This document shows, piece by piece, positions 31,700-40,263 of a stretch of DNA of 62,455 bases. The DNA is from Bacillota bacterium (GTDB lineage: Bacteria; Bacillota; Clostridia; Acetivibrionales; DTU013), in NCBI GenBank assembly GCA_023439545.1, contig JAEXNT010000086.1, positions 1 through 62,455 of the forward strand, read 5' to 3'. The stretch's first letter is position 1. Each line of letters opens with the position of its first letter. The notes under the pieces were generated by a model. The model saw only the letters and a list, made by a program, of their open reading frames with translations, was not told the origin of the DNA and searched no databases. Made by a program: the position numbers and the translations under genes.

Positions 31700-32644
31700 T
31701 CATTCCAGCAGCGCTTTCTCTCTTTCCCTGAAATATCGGGACGTTTGCATTACCATCCTGTCAAGCTGTGTCTTTTCAGGTTTTCCGTACATTGCGGGGT
31801 ATGGAGCTCCTCCGGGTCCCAAAGGTTCAGGAGTCACAAACCTTCCTTCCCTGTTGAAGCCTATAAGGTATAAAGCCATTATGATTGTATCCAGATTCAG
31901 TGATCCATCGCCTAAAGCGCATCTGTTGCTATCAGCCATATGGAGGTTGAGCAGCTGATCCCCCGCACCCAATATGGCTTCGGAGATATGGTTCTCTTCA
32001 GACTGCATGTGGTATACATCGCCATTTATATGCCGTACTCCGGGATGGTCTACAGCATTGATATATTTCCTGGCATCCTCAAAGGTATGGACAAGACTTA
32101 CCTCCGCCGAGCGGATAGGTTCAATTGCCGCTTTGACATTATACTTTATAAAAAGGTCTGCAACGATTCTGAGTGTTTCCACACTCCTGTCGAATTCCAT
32201 ACCATCGTACGCAACAGGACGCCCTACCGACCCGGGAACAACAAGTATGTAGCTTCCGCCAACAGCAGCCGTGAACATGATTTCACGTTTCAGGTAGTCA
32301 ACCGCCGACTGTCTCTGCACAGCACGATTGCTTGATAGGTCATTGTCATCATTGAACATCCCGCAGACTCCTGCAACCTTTATACCATAGTTACCGAGGA
32401 TTTTCAATGTATCCCCGGCTTTATACCCAAGATCCTGGCCGTAATGATTCCCATGCAGCTCTATATATCCGATACCGGCCTTTTCAAGACGTGCTGCCGA
32501 GTCTTCAAGAGACTCCATACCGAAACCCCAGTTGCTCCATGATAGATCAAGCCTTCTGCATAATTTTTCCGGATGGTTTCTCTTCAATTCTTCAAAGGCT
32601 AATCGAATCTTTTCATCTTTTAGTTCATAATTCTGTTTTATCAA
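31700..32644 (-). CDS. TIM-barrel sugar isomerase/epimerase (AP_endonuc_2 family)
   Basis: A 314-residue cytoplasmic protein of the xylose-isomerase-like TIM-barrel superfamily. Metal-binding residues appear as Glu in AAIEPIRS, the His/Asp of HINGDVYHM, His of LLNLHMADSNR and Glu of FVTPEPLG, the usual spacing for sugar-phosphate isomerases and epimerases. TTG at 32644 is chosen because AAGGGGGC lies six bases before it; a further TTG at 32671 is in frame. It sits between galM and the GH1 gene. A role in converting an unusual monosaccharide or its keto form is suggested by the two reductases and dehydrogenase in the same operon. Substrate unknown. Confidence 0.75.
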   Translation of the reverse strand: MIKQNYELKDEKIRLAFEELKRNHPEKLCRRLDLSWSNWGFGMESLEDSAARLEKAGIGYIELHGNHYGQDLGYKAGDTLKILGNYGIKVAGVCGMFNDDNDLSSNRAVQRQSAVDYLKREIMFTAAVGGSYILVVPGSVGRPVAYDGMEFDRSVETLRIVADLFIKYNVKAAIEPIRSAEVSLVHTFEDARKYINAVDHPGVRHINGDVYHMQSEENHISEAILGAGDQLLNLHMADSNRCALGDGSLNLDTIIMALYLIGFNREGRFVTPEPLGPGGAPYPAMYGKPEKTQLDRMVMQTSRYFREREKALLE

Positions 32645-32715
32645 TAAACCGCCCCCTTCATCAAGCTGCAAGGAACCGTTTTCTGTACCATGCCTTTACG
32701 ACATTGCAGTGATTC

Positions 32716-33741
32716 TTATTCAATGGAAAATTTGTAAGTAGTGGAGCTGCTGAACGGCTTGCCGGGACCAACTATCCGGGCATGCGACGGGTTGAATCTG
32801 ACGTCGTCGCTTACATAGCAGGTTTCAAAGCAGAATCCGTTTTGTCTGTCATAGATAGCTCCACCTTTTCCTTTGACATTATTAAGGTAGTTTCCCGAAT
32901 ATACGATTGCAGCTGTGCAATCTGTGAATACCTGAACTTTACAACCGCTTTTTGGATCACGGGCAAACATTACCTCTCTAAAACCATTCCCGGAGAGTAA
33001 ATGAAAATTATCAAATCCATTTGACAGGTATTCGTGACCACAGCTAAATTTTGAAGAGAAGGTTTGCGGCTCGTTGAGATCAAGAGGAGTACCGTAAACA
33101 GGTATTACTTTGCCATCAACAGTTACGGCACGATTGAAAACACTAATAATCTGAGGACCTATATGGCCGCTGTCATGACCCGCGAGATTAAAGTAGCTAT
33201 GGTTTGTAGGATTGAAGACCGTATCACGGTCAGCTTCGGCATAGTATTCTATCTCCAGCTCACAATCATTTGTAAGACTATAGACAATCCTTGCATCAAT
33301 CTCACCAGGATAGCTGTCGTCTCCGTCCGGACTATTCAATGTAAGAATTATGCTGTCTCTGTCAGGCTCGGATAAGGATTCAGCGTTCCAAAGCGATCTG
33401 CCGAAGCCTTTCTTGCCTCCGTGCATATGCCCGCCTTCCGGATTGCTTGGCTGAAGCCTGTACTTTTTGTCGCCGATCTCGAGCAGGCAATCCGGGACCG
33501 GTCCTACAAGTCTGCCGACAGTGGCGCCCAAGTTCTCATCATTCACCAGATAGCCATCAATCGTATCATATCCAAGTACAACATCCAGAAAATTATTATT
33601 TTTTACCGGAACAACTACCGACCTGATTATTCCGCCAAAATTAAGAATATCCACACTCATGCCTTTTGAGTTTTTAAGACTGAAACAGTATACCTCTCGA
33701 CCGTCGGGCAAAACCCCGAATTTTCTTTTTGATATCGACAT
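32716..33741 (-). CDS. galM: Aldose 1-epimerase (galactose mutarotase)
   Basis: A 341-residue beta-sandwich enzyme that interconverts the anomers of free aldoses. GGHMHGGKKGFGRSLW near residue 104 holds the first catalytic His, NPTNHSYFNLAGH near 177 the second, and the Glu of FCFETCYVSDD near 305 the base. Length and order match the family. It lies inside the glycosidase operon and would speed entry of beta-anomers released by GH1, GH3 and GH30 enzymes into downstream metabolism. ATG at 33741 follows GAAAGGAT. Confidence 0.93.
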   Translation of the reverse strand: MSISKRKFGVLPDGREVYCFSLKNSKGMSVDILNFGGIIRSVVVPVKNNNFLDVVLGYDTIDGYLVNDENLGATVGRLVGPVPDCLLEIGDKKYRLQPSNPEGGHMHGGKKGFGRSLWNAESLSEPDRDSIILTLNSPDGDDSYPGEIDARIVYSLTNDCELEIEYYAEADRDTVFNPTNHSYFNLAGHDSGHIGPQIISVFNRAVTVDGKVIPVYGTPLDLNEPQTFSSKFSCGHEYLSNGFDNFHLLSGNGFREVMFARDPKSGCKVQVFTDCTAAIVYSGNYLNNVKGKGGAIYDRQNGFCFETCYVSDDVRFNPSHARIVGPGKPFSSSTTYKFSIE

Positions 33742-33794
33742 AATATCTCTATCCTTTCATCCGTCTTATTTTTGCCGGCTATTTGTTAATGACC

Positions 33795-34991
33795 CTATAC
33801 TTCCTCGAACTTGTACGGAATTTTACCTGAGAAAAGCAATTGCAGTATTTCATCAAATGTAAATTTCTTTAATCTGCCTATATTACCGTTGTATATCCGC
33901 CATGCGGTTTTTGCGACATGAACCAGATCATTATCGGCAAACTCTCTATTGCCCAGATCTGCATAAGTATTGGGAGCAGCCACGGAAATAAGCCAATTCT
34001 TATATGCGCTAATGCCTTTATGGGCTACGATCTTATCATCATCACCTGAAATATTCATAACATTACGAGCAAATCTTGCAAAAATTTCAGGCGCATGGTC
34101 AACAACACATTCCATCCATCTGGGTGTCAGAACGCCAAGGCAAGCGCCGTGATGGGTATCGAAGAAGCCGCTGAAGCTTTCTTCAATACTGTGACAGGTC
34201 ATGTCCGGATCCGCACGTCCGATTTTCGTAAGTCCGCCCCATGCCATTACAGCACAGTAAGACAATTCACCGCAGGCATTTATATCGCTATGGTTTTTAG
34301 AAAGCAGATTTACCGCATTCATGGTAGCCTTTAGTATTGCTTCCGATAAACAGGTCTGAAATTCGGCTTTGTAAAATCCATTAAAATAATACTCAAAGGT
34401 ATGACTCAGAATATCCATTGCTCCCCATACCGCAAGTCTGTATGGTACGGTAACTACTATCTCGGGATCTATAATCGTATACTTTGGAAAGAAACAATTG
34501 CAATAATATTTTTCCGAGGTTTCATCATTAACGATGACGCTGGAATTGTTAACCTCGGTACCAGTTGCCGCAATGGTAGGAATCATAACTGTGTCAAGAG
34601 AATTCTCCACCGGAGGACGATCGCCGAAGACATATCTGTAAGGATCGATACCAGTTGCAGCCGATGCGGCAATCAGCTTTGCACAATCCATTGCCGATCC
34701 TCCGCCCAGAGCGATAACACAATCAATCTTATTTGCGGAACATATGGCAACACCCGTTTTAACGCTTGATAGGCGTGGATTCTGGTCTATATCGGGCATT
34801 TGAAAAACATCGATTCCTGTCGAAATAATTGAAGCAGAGATATCGTCAAACAGCCCGTTTTCACGGAATGGTCCTTTTGCGCATACAAGTAATACCCGGG
34901 TATACTTTCCGTGTAAAATCCCACCGATTTCTTTCCTTATTCCGCATCCGAACTTGATATTCACAGGATTGATATAATCAAAGCGATTCAT
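33795..34991 (-). CDS. Iron-containing alcohol dehydrogenase
   Basis: A 398-residue NAD(P)-dependent dehydrogenase of the group III family. GGGSAMDCAKLIA near residue 95 binds the cofactor; metal ligands are visible as Asp and His in GAMDILSHTFEYYF, His in MTCHSIEESFSG and His in DTHHGACLG. Similarity in layout is to butanol dehydrogenase/YqhD-type enzymes, which reduce aldehydes. Members embedded in sugar operons may act on sugar aldehydes or on lactaldehyde-like products. ATG at 34991 follows AAAGGAG. The next gene downstream is galM and the upstream one encodes an aldo/keto reductase. Confidence 0.88.
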   Translation of the reverse strand: MNRFDYINPVNIKFGCGIRKEIGGILHGKYTRVLLVCAKGPFRENGLFDDISASIISTGIDVFQMPDIDQNPRLSSVKTGVAICSANKIDCVIALGGGSAMDCAKLIAASAATGIDPYRYVFGDRPPVENSLDTVMIPTIAATGTEVNNSSVIVNDETSEKYYCNCFFPKYTIIDPEIVVTVPYRLAVWGAMDILSHTFEYYFNGFYKAEFQTCLSEAILKATMNAVNLLSKNHSDINACGELSYCAVMAWGGLTKIGRADPDMTCHSIEESFSGFFDTHHGACLGVLTPRWMECVVDHAPEIFARFARNVMNISGDDDKIVAHKGISAYKNWLISVAAPNTYADLGNREFADNDLVHVAKTAWRIYNGNIGRLKKFTFDEILQLLFSGKIPYKFEEV

Positions 34992-35050
34992 TGAAAAATC
35001 TCCTTTTATGATATTAAGCCTATTACATACAGTGCGACCGAATCAGGAAA

Positions 35051-35860
35051 TTAAAAGGTGAAAGTATCAGGATGCCCGCCGTAACAAGTATCATCATTCA
35101 AACTGCTGATGATCGACATATGCTCTTCCGCCAATTCGAAATCGAATACTGAAATGTTTTCCTTAATCCTGCCGATAGTAGCCGACTTTGGCAGAACAAT
35201 CACTCCGCGCTGCAGGTGCCAGCGGATGATGATTTGTGCCGTGCTCTTGTTATACAACCGCGCAATCTTTTTGATCGCTTCATTATTGATCAGGTCGCCG
35301 TGTCCCAACGGGCTGTAGGCTTCTACGGCAATGCCTTTGTTCAGGCAGTACTGAATAAATGGGGTTTGAGTCCAGTGCGGGTGTATCTGGATTTGATTTA
35401 CAGCAGGAGTTATGTTGCATTTCTCCAGTAAATCGTCCAACTGATGCTGCAGACAGTTGCTGACACCGATGGCTCTTATAAGGCCTTTCTCATACAGCTT
35501 TTCCATCTCAAGATAACTTTTGATATACTTTTCTTTTACAGGCCAATGTACCAGGTATAAGTCAACATAGTCCAGCCCGAGTTTGTCAAGACTCTCCTGA
35601 AACGCATCCACTGTCCTGTCTTTTCGCATATCGTCGTTCCACAGCTTGGTAGTGATGAACATATCCTTACGTGCAATTCCCGATTTTTTTATGGCCGCGC
35701 CGACTCCTGCCTCGTTGCCATAGGCAGTTGCGGTGTCTATGTGCCTATAGCCGGACTCAAAAGCTGCCAATACGCATTCTTCAATATTTTCTTCAACCTG
35801 CCAGACACCATATCCGATTTCAGGAATCTTCACCTTATTATTTAAAATAATGCTTTTCAT
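35051..35860 (-). CDS. Aldo/keto reductase, AKR5-like
   Basis: A 269-residue NADPH-dependent reductase. The tetrad is complete: Asp and Tyr in HIDTATAYGNE (about 39-49), Lys in FITTKLW and His in LYLVHWPV. The C-terminal VLPKSATIGRIKENI segment binds the NADPH phosphate. It resembles the YvgN/2,5-diketogluconate reductase subgroup, which reduces aldehydes and keto sugars. ATG at 35860 is chosen for GGAG seven bases upstream; a longer in-frame start at 35908 runs back through a stem-loop. It is distinct in sequence from the aldo/keto reductase at 20243. Confidence 0.88.
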   Translation of the reverse strand: MKSIILNNKVKIPEIGYGVWQVEENIEECVLAAFESGYRHIDTATAYGNEAGVGAAIKKSGIARKDMFITTKLWNDDMRKDRTVDAFQESLDKLGLDYVDLYLVHWPVKEKYIKSYLEMEKLYEKGLIRAIGVSNCLQHQLDDLLEKCNITPAVNQIQIHPHWTQTPFIQYCLNKGIAVEAYSPLGHGDLINNEAIKKIARLYNKSTAQIIIRWHLQRGVIVLPKSATIGRIKENISVFDFELAEEHMSIISSLNDDTCYGGHPDTFTF

Positions 35861-35882
35861 ATTTTTTCTCCATTTCAGATAA

Positions 35883-35909
35883 AGTGGACTTGCTATATGC
35901 AAGTCCACT
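35883..35909 (-). other. Intercistronic stem-loop
   Basis: AGTGGACTTG (35883-35892) and CAAGTCCACT (35900-35909) form a perfect 10-bp stem with a 7-nt loop in the 68-bp gap between the cyclase-family and aldo/keto reductase genes. On minus the bases after it are TTATCTGAAATGG, so a full terminator is unlikely. Confidence 0.6.
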
Positions 35910-35928
35910 CTTTCATTTATCCAGTGCT

Positions 35929-36621
35929 TTATCTGACTTCCATTCCTTCGATAACCACTGCCTGAGTAGTTGATGAATCAATTCCCTGGACCTTCATGAG
36001 ACCCGGAATTGCAATAAGAAATGATACATCCTGCGTCAGCTGGTCGAGATTGCAAAGCATCTCAAGAAGCGGGATATTGTTTTTCAGAAAAATATCATGG
36101 GTCGAGGTCTTTCCACCCCTGAATATGGAGAGCGACTCGTCCTGGCCAAAGAATTTGATTCCTTTTGACAGGAAATAGTTGGCTCCATCGCTCATGATTT
36201 CAGGTTTCTCACCTTTCATATCCTTTGTCCAGCTTGTACGGACAATCGCAATATCGCCGCCCTTAAGCCTCCCGTTATCAGCCTTTTCAATCATATCCCT
36301 GGTGATGATTGAATCTGCCGGAACGTCAAAGTAGAAAAACACAGCCCGTCCAAAAAATGTTTCCGGTGCGAATGAACTCAAGGGATTCCCCTTTTTGTCC
36401 AAATGATATGGCGATTCAACATGAGTCTTTACATGCGTTTTCATTTTTACTACCTGGTAAACCGTGTCGTCCACATAGGAGCCGTAGGTTTCAAGCGGCC
36501 ACACAAGCGCTTCCTCCAATACCAGACGCACATAGTCGTCAGGTGCAATTTCACCAGCTACGGGATAAATCTTTTGTGAGACATCAATTATTTTTAACTT
36601 TTTTGTGTCGATAACCTGCAT
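35929..36621 (-). CDS. Cyclase family protein (kynurenine-formamidase-like fold)
   Basis: A 230-residue protein of the PF04199 group, metal-dependent hydrolases that open amides or lactones. The metal motif HxGTHxDxPxH appears as H63-VKT-H67-VESPY-H73, with the Gly changed to Lys and Asp to Glu. GGDIAIVRTSW and FGQDESLSIF correspond to later conserved strands; the latter usually contains GxDxxS. No tryptophan-degradation genes are nearby, so formamidase activity is unlikely. Its position between a sugar importer and two reductases suggests a sugar-lactone or related hydrolysis, which is speculation. ATG at 36621 follows GGGGG. Confidence 0.75.
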   Translation of the reverse strand: MQVIDTKKLKIIDVSQKIYPVAGEIAPDDYVRLVLEEALVWPLETYGSYVDDTVYQVVKMKTHVKTHVESPYHLDKKGNPLSSFAPETFFGRAVFFYFDVPADSIITRDMIEKADNGRLKGGDIAIVRTSWTKDMKGEKPEIMSDGANYFLSKGIKFFGQDESLSIFRGGKTSTHDIFLKNNIPLLEMLCNLDQLTQDVSFLIAIPGLMKVQGIDSSTTQAVVIEGMEVR

Positions 36622-36656
36622 TTGAATTCCCCCCGAATGATTCTTAAACTTTTAGT

Positions 36657-38273
36657 TTATTTAGCCATATCCTTTGCAAATGCTTTCTGGAAATTATCAA
36701 ATTCCAATTTCTGCTTTGCCCAATATTCGTTAGTTTCCTGTGTGACTTCCTTGCCGCCATGCGCATACCATTCGGTAACAAAATTATCAAATGCATCGAG
36801 AGGCATTTCGCCCGTGATAATGGACCAGAAGGTTGTCTTATATAACGCGTTCAGATCTGCCTGCTTTTCATTTGAAACAGGACGGGCCTTGTTACGTAAA
36901 AATGCGATTTTCTCACGCAACGGCATACAAGTCTGCTGCTGATCTGCGAAATTGGCGTTTCCAAGCTTTCCAATTTCAATGTTGTATTCATCTTTTCTTT
37001 CAAGCAGCAATGTGAATATGCGAATGCCCTTTGCATCGCGCTCATCCTGGCTGGTCAGGAGCTGAATGTCTCCGTCGACCATCTTGTAATCAACGCCTTC
37101 TTCACCATTTTTAATGAAGATACTGGTCTCCGGTTCAACAATACCATCAAGCAAACGCATAGCTGCAGCCGGATCCTTGCACTTGGATGTTATGGCAACA
37201 TAGCCGGATCCAAACGGATCTGAAGGTCTGTCACTGCTGAAGCCGTCAGGACCCGATACCGGACGGATACGCACATAATCGCCGCCGGGGTTCTTTGTCT
37301 TAAAGTCTGTCAGCGGTGAGAAAGAAGGTGTCAGGAAAAACTGCCAGGTATAGAATGAAGCAACTTTTCCATCAGGGTACAGTTCGCCTCCGAAGTCTTT
37401 AGCTCCGCTAATCAAATTGGGATCGATCAAGCCTTCTTTATACGCATCTCTTATTGCGGCAAGCGCCAGTTTGGTTTCAGGTAAAACCGCTCCATACTTA
37501 AGACTGCCGTCACTCTGCCTAAACCATTCTTCAGGATACACACCGAAGGCTGAATAAAATGGATAGAACGCCATCATGTCTTCCTTGAAGCCTGACACAC
37601 CTACCGTATCCTTTACGCCATTGCCGTCAGGATCATTATTGACAGACTTGCGCAGGTAGTCGACATATTGGTCCAGAGTTTTGATTTCGGTCATTCCGAA
37701 CTTATCCATCCAGTCTTTTCGGACGATCGTGGTAGTCGAGCCGGGTTCGCTTACGTCAGTGATAAGTCGATACATCTTCCCATCTTCAAAAGTAGAAAAT
37801 AGCGCGGAGGCATCATTATCAATTTTTTTATAGTATTGCACTATATTCTGACCATACTGGGCAATTAACGGGTACATATCAACCAGAAGTCCGCTTGCCT
37901 TCCATTGTTCAAATTCCTTTGCATTATCATCGGTAAAGTAGATTATATCAGGCATCAACTTCTGATCCGACATAATGAGATTGATCTGTGTCTTCCTGTC
38001 GTCTCCATTGCTTGGCAGAGCAACTACATTCAGATTTACGTTAAATTTGTCATCAAGCCATTTTTCCATGAAACTGCCGGGTTTGGCGCCCTTCGGAAAA
38101 CTAGGTACAGTTATTGTAATTGGAGCTTTCTCTGTCGAAGCCGGGACAGTAGCATCGGTCGAAACTGAAGCGGCAGTAGTGGCTTCGGGAGTATCGCTTG
38201 CGCTTCCACAACCCGCAATCAAAGAGGGTACAATAAAAAGTACCAGGAGCAAACATAATACCTTTTTAAACAT
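36657..38273 (-). CDS. Oligosaccharide-binding lipoprotein, LplA type
   Basis: A 538-residue lipoprotein with lipobox SLIAGC (C22), a Thr/Ala-rich linker and a family-1-type binding body (APITITVPSFPKGAKPG at the start, DYVRIRPVSGPDG and FIKNGEEGVDYKMVDGDIQL later, split reading). ATG at 38273 has AAGGG upstream at usable distance; the ATG at 38282 would abut it directly. The gene follows both permeases, unlike the LplA gene at 23137, which precedes them, and no strong stem-loop is found after it. It should deliver beta-linked oligosaccharides for the GH30, GH5-GH3 and GH1 enzymes of the same operon. Confidence 0.88.
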   Translation of the reverse strand: MFKKVLCLLLVLFIVPSLIAGCGSASDTPEATTAASVSTDATVPASTEKAPITITVPSFPKGAKPGSFMEKWLDDKFNVNLNVVALPSNGDDRKTQINLIMSDQKLMPDIIYFTDDNAKEFEQWKASGLLVDMYPLIAQYGQNIVQYYKKIDNDASALFSTFEDGKMYRLITDVSEPGSTTTIVRKDWMDKFGMTEIKTLDQYVDYLRKSVNNDPDGNGVKDTVGVSGFKEDMMAFYPFYSAFGVYPEEWFRQSDGSLKYGAVLPETKLALAAIRDAYKEGLIDPNLISGAKDFGGELYPDGKVASFYTWQFFLTPSFSPLTDFKTKNPGGDYVRIRPVSGPDGFSSDRPSDPFGSGYVAITSKCKDPAAAMRLLDGIVEPETSIFIKNGEEGVDYKMVDGDIQLLTSQDERDAKGIRIFTLLLERKDEYNIEIGKLGNANFADQQQTCMPLREKIAFLRNKARPVSNEKQADLNALYKTTFWSIITGEMPLDAFDNFVTEWYAHGGKEVTQETNEYWAKQKLEFDNFQKAFAKDMAK

Positions 38274-38339
38274 TTTGATCATCCCTTCATTTTTTTATAT
38301 CATTCAAAGCTTTCAAGGTATATTACACTGCAGTTGTAA

Positions 38340-39233
38340 TTAACCTTTGATCGCTCCAATCATGATTCCCTTTTCAAAGTATTTCTGCAGGAACGGATAC
38401 ACAATCAACACAGGAATAATTGATATAATAATTGTAGCCGATCTCATTTTAACGCTGTCGATACGATTTACATCTATACCTACTACATTACCGCCTACCT
38501 TTACAGTCAATTCCAAACTGCTCAGCATATCTCTTATTAGCGTAGCAAGAGGCCAGGAGGTTTTATTATATATGTACAAAACGCTCGAAAAATAATCGTT
38601 CCAGTAACCTACCGCCGACATAAGGGCAATAGTGGCTAATACAGGCTTGGACAGCGGCAGCACGAACCTGAAAAATATTACAAAATGATTTCCGCCATCA
38701 ATCTGAACTGATTCCTCTATCTCCTCAGGAAGCATTTTCATAAAATTCGTTAACAGAAAGACATTAAAAGCGGACAACATACCAGGCAGAATCAGAGACC
38801 AAACATTATTCAACAAGCCTAAAGACCGTACCAGCAACCATGTCGGTACCATACCGCCGTTAAACAGCATGGTGAAGAAAATCAGGAAGATAAACAGGTT
38901 TTGCCCTTTCAATGGCTTCGATATGCCATATGCCAACATTGCAGAAATCAGGAGGCCGATGACTGTCCCGAAGAATGTAACAAAAACGGATACTCCAAAG
39001 GCCGATACGACTCTGGTGCTATTGAATAGTGCGGCTCTGTAAATGTAGAAATCCAGGCCTCTTGGAAACAAGAACAAACCAAATGTACTATTGTGTGAAA
39101 TGTCGCTGACAGAGTACATTAGAATATGAATAAACGGAAGCAAAAAGCATATCGTCAATATAGTGAACAGCGAATAATTCACAGTGCTAAAAATCAATCC
39201 GGACAACGAACGACGTTTATTTTTAAGCTTCAT
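38340..39233 (-). CDS. CUT1 ABC sugar permease, LplC type
   Basis: A 297-residue permease with six spans and the coupling loop EESVQIDGGNHFVIFFRFVLP (split reading; EAA motif variant). The C-terminal QKYFEKGIMIGAIKG matches the YtcP/LplC ending. ATG at 39233 follows GGAGGTG by six bases and is preferred over the GTG at 39242. It lies 12 bp after the partner permease and 66 bp before the binding-protein gene. Confidence 0.9.
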   Translation of the reverse strand: MKLKNKRRSLSGLIFSTVNYSLFTILTICFLLPFIHILMYSVSDISHNSTFGLFLFPRGLDFYIYRAALFNSTRVVSAFGVSVFVTFFGTVIGLLISAMLAYGISKPLKGQNLFIFLIFFTMLFNGGMVPTWLLVRSLGLLNNVWSLILPGMLSAFNVFLLTNFMKMLPEEIEESVQIDGGNHFVIFFRFVLPLSKPVLATIALMSAVGYWNDYFSSVLYIYNKTSWPLATLIRDMLSSLELTVKVGGNVVGIDVNRIDSVKMRSATIIISIIPVLIVYPFLQKYFEKGIMIGAIKG

Positions 39234-39245
39234 ATATTTCACCTC

Positions 39246-40205
39246 CTACCATAATCCTTCCTGCTTGAATAACCGGGCGCTATAATTTGTGCCTATAACC
39301 AGGACCATCCCGATGATGGATTTGAAAAGCTGAGCTGCGGCTCCCAGGCTGTAACTACTGGAGATGATGCCTATTCGATAGACATAGGTATCTATGATAT
39401 CGGCGGTCCTGTAAACCAGGGAATTGTAAAGCATGAATATCTGGTCGAATCCGCCGTTAAGTATGTTTCCGATATTAAAAATGAACATTATGATTATTAT
39501 TGGCAGGATTGATGGTAATGTAATGTTCCAGATCTGTCTGAACCGACCCGCACCATCAATGACAGCCGATTCATACAGACCCGGATCAATGCTGGATATA
39601 GCCGCCAGGTAAACAATGGCGCCATAACCTACGCCTTTATAAATGTCTGTAACGATAAGCATAGGAACAAACCATGTATTACTGGTCATAATATTCGGCG
39701 CCGCTATATTTACTGCCTTCAAAGCACCAACCAGGACGCCGCTTGAGGAGTTTACAAATATATCGATAAGTCCCGCCAAAACAACCCATGAGACAAAGTA
39801 CGGCAGATACGATATCGTTTGTATGATCCTTCTTGCTTTACGATTCGACATCTCATTGAGCAGCAGGGCAAAGATTATCGGAGCCGGAAAGGCAAATGCA
39901 AGCTTAAGCAGACTTATGCGGATTGTATTCATAAATGCTGCCCAAAACATACTATTGGACATAAGCTGTTTAAAATTATCCAGTCCAACAAACGGGCTTT
40001 TAAACGCACCCTCAAAGACAGTAAATTTCTGAAAAGCTATGACCAAACCGTACATGGGTATGTACCGGAAAATCAGGAAATATAGCAAACCCGGGATCAT
40101 TAGGATATAAAGGTATTTATACTTATTCCAATTACTTTTCCAAGTACGGTTTTTATATTTAGCCTCCTGTAAACCTATTTGTTTCAAACCCGTTGCAGCA
40201 TTCAT
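39246..40205 (-). CDS. CUT1 ABC sugar permease, LplB type
   Basis: A 319-residue permease with a basic N-terminal region, six spans and the coupling segment YESAVIDGAGRFRQIWNITLP (split reading), a textbook EAA loop. LLNEMSNRKARRIIQTISYLPYF (split) identifies the LplB group. It begins the transporter part of the operon, 58 bp after the GH5-GH3 gene. The associated ATPase is not encoded in this region. Confidence 0.9.
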   Translation of the reverse strand: MNAATGLKQIGLQEAKYKNRTWKSNWNKYKYLYILMIPGLLYFLIFRYIPMYGLVIAFQKFTVFEGAFKSPFVGLDNFKQLMSNSMFWAAFMNTIRISLLKLAFAFPAPIIFALLLNEMSNRKARRIIQTISYLPYFVSWVVLAGLIDIFVNSSSGVLVGALKAVNIAAPNIMTSNTWFVPMLIVTDIYKGVGYGAIVYLAAISSIDPGLYESAVIDGAGRFRQIWNITLPSILPIIIIMFIFNIGNILNGGFDQIFMLYNSLVYRTADIIDTYVYRIGIISSSYSLGAAAQLFKSIIGMVLVIGTNYSARLFKQEGLW

Positions 40206-40263
40206 TTCTATGCCCTGCTTTCATTTAAGATATAGGCTTCACATTACTCTTCTATTGAAACAG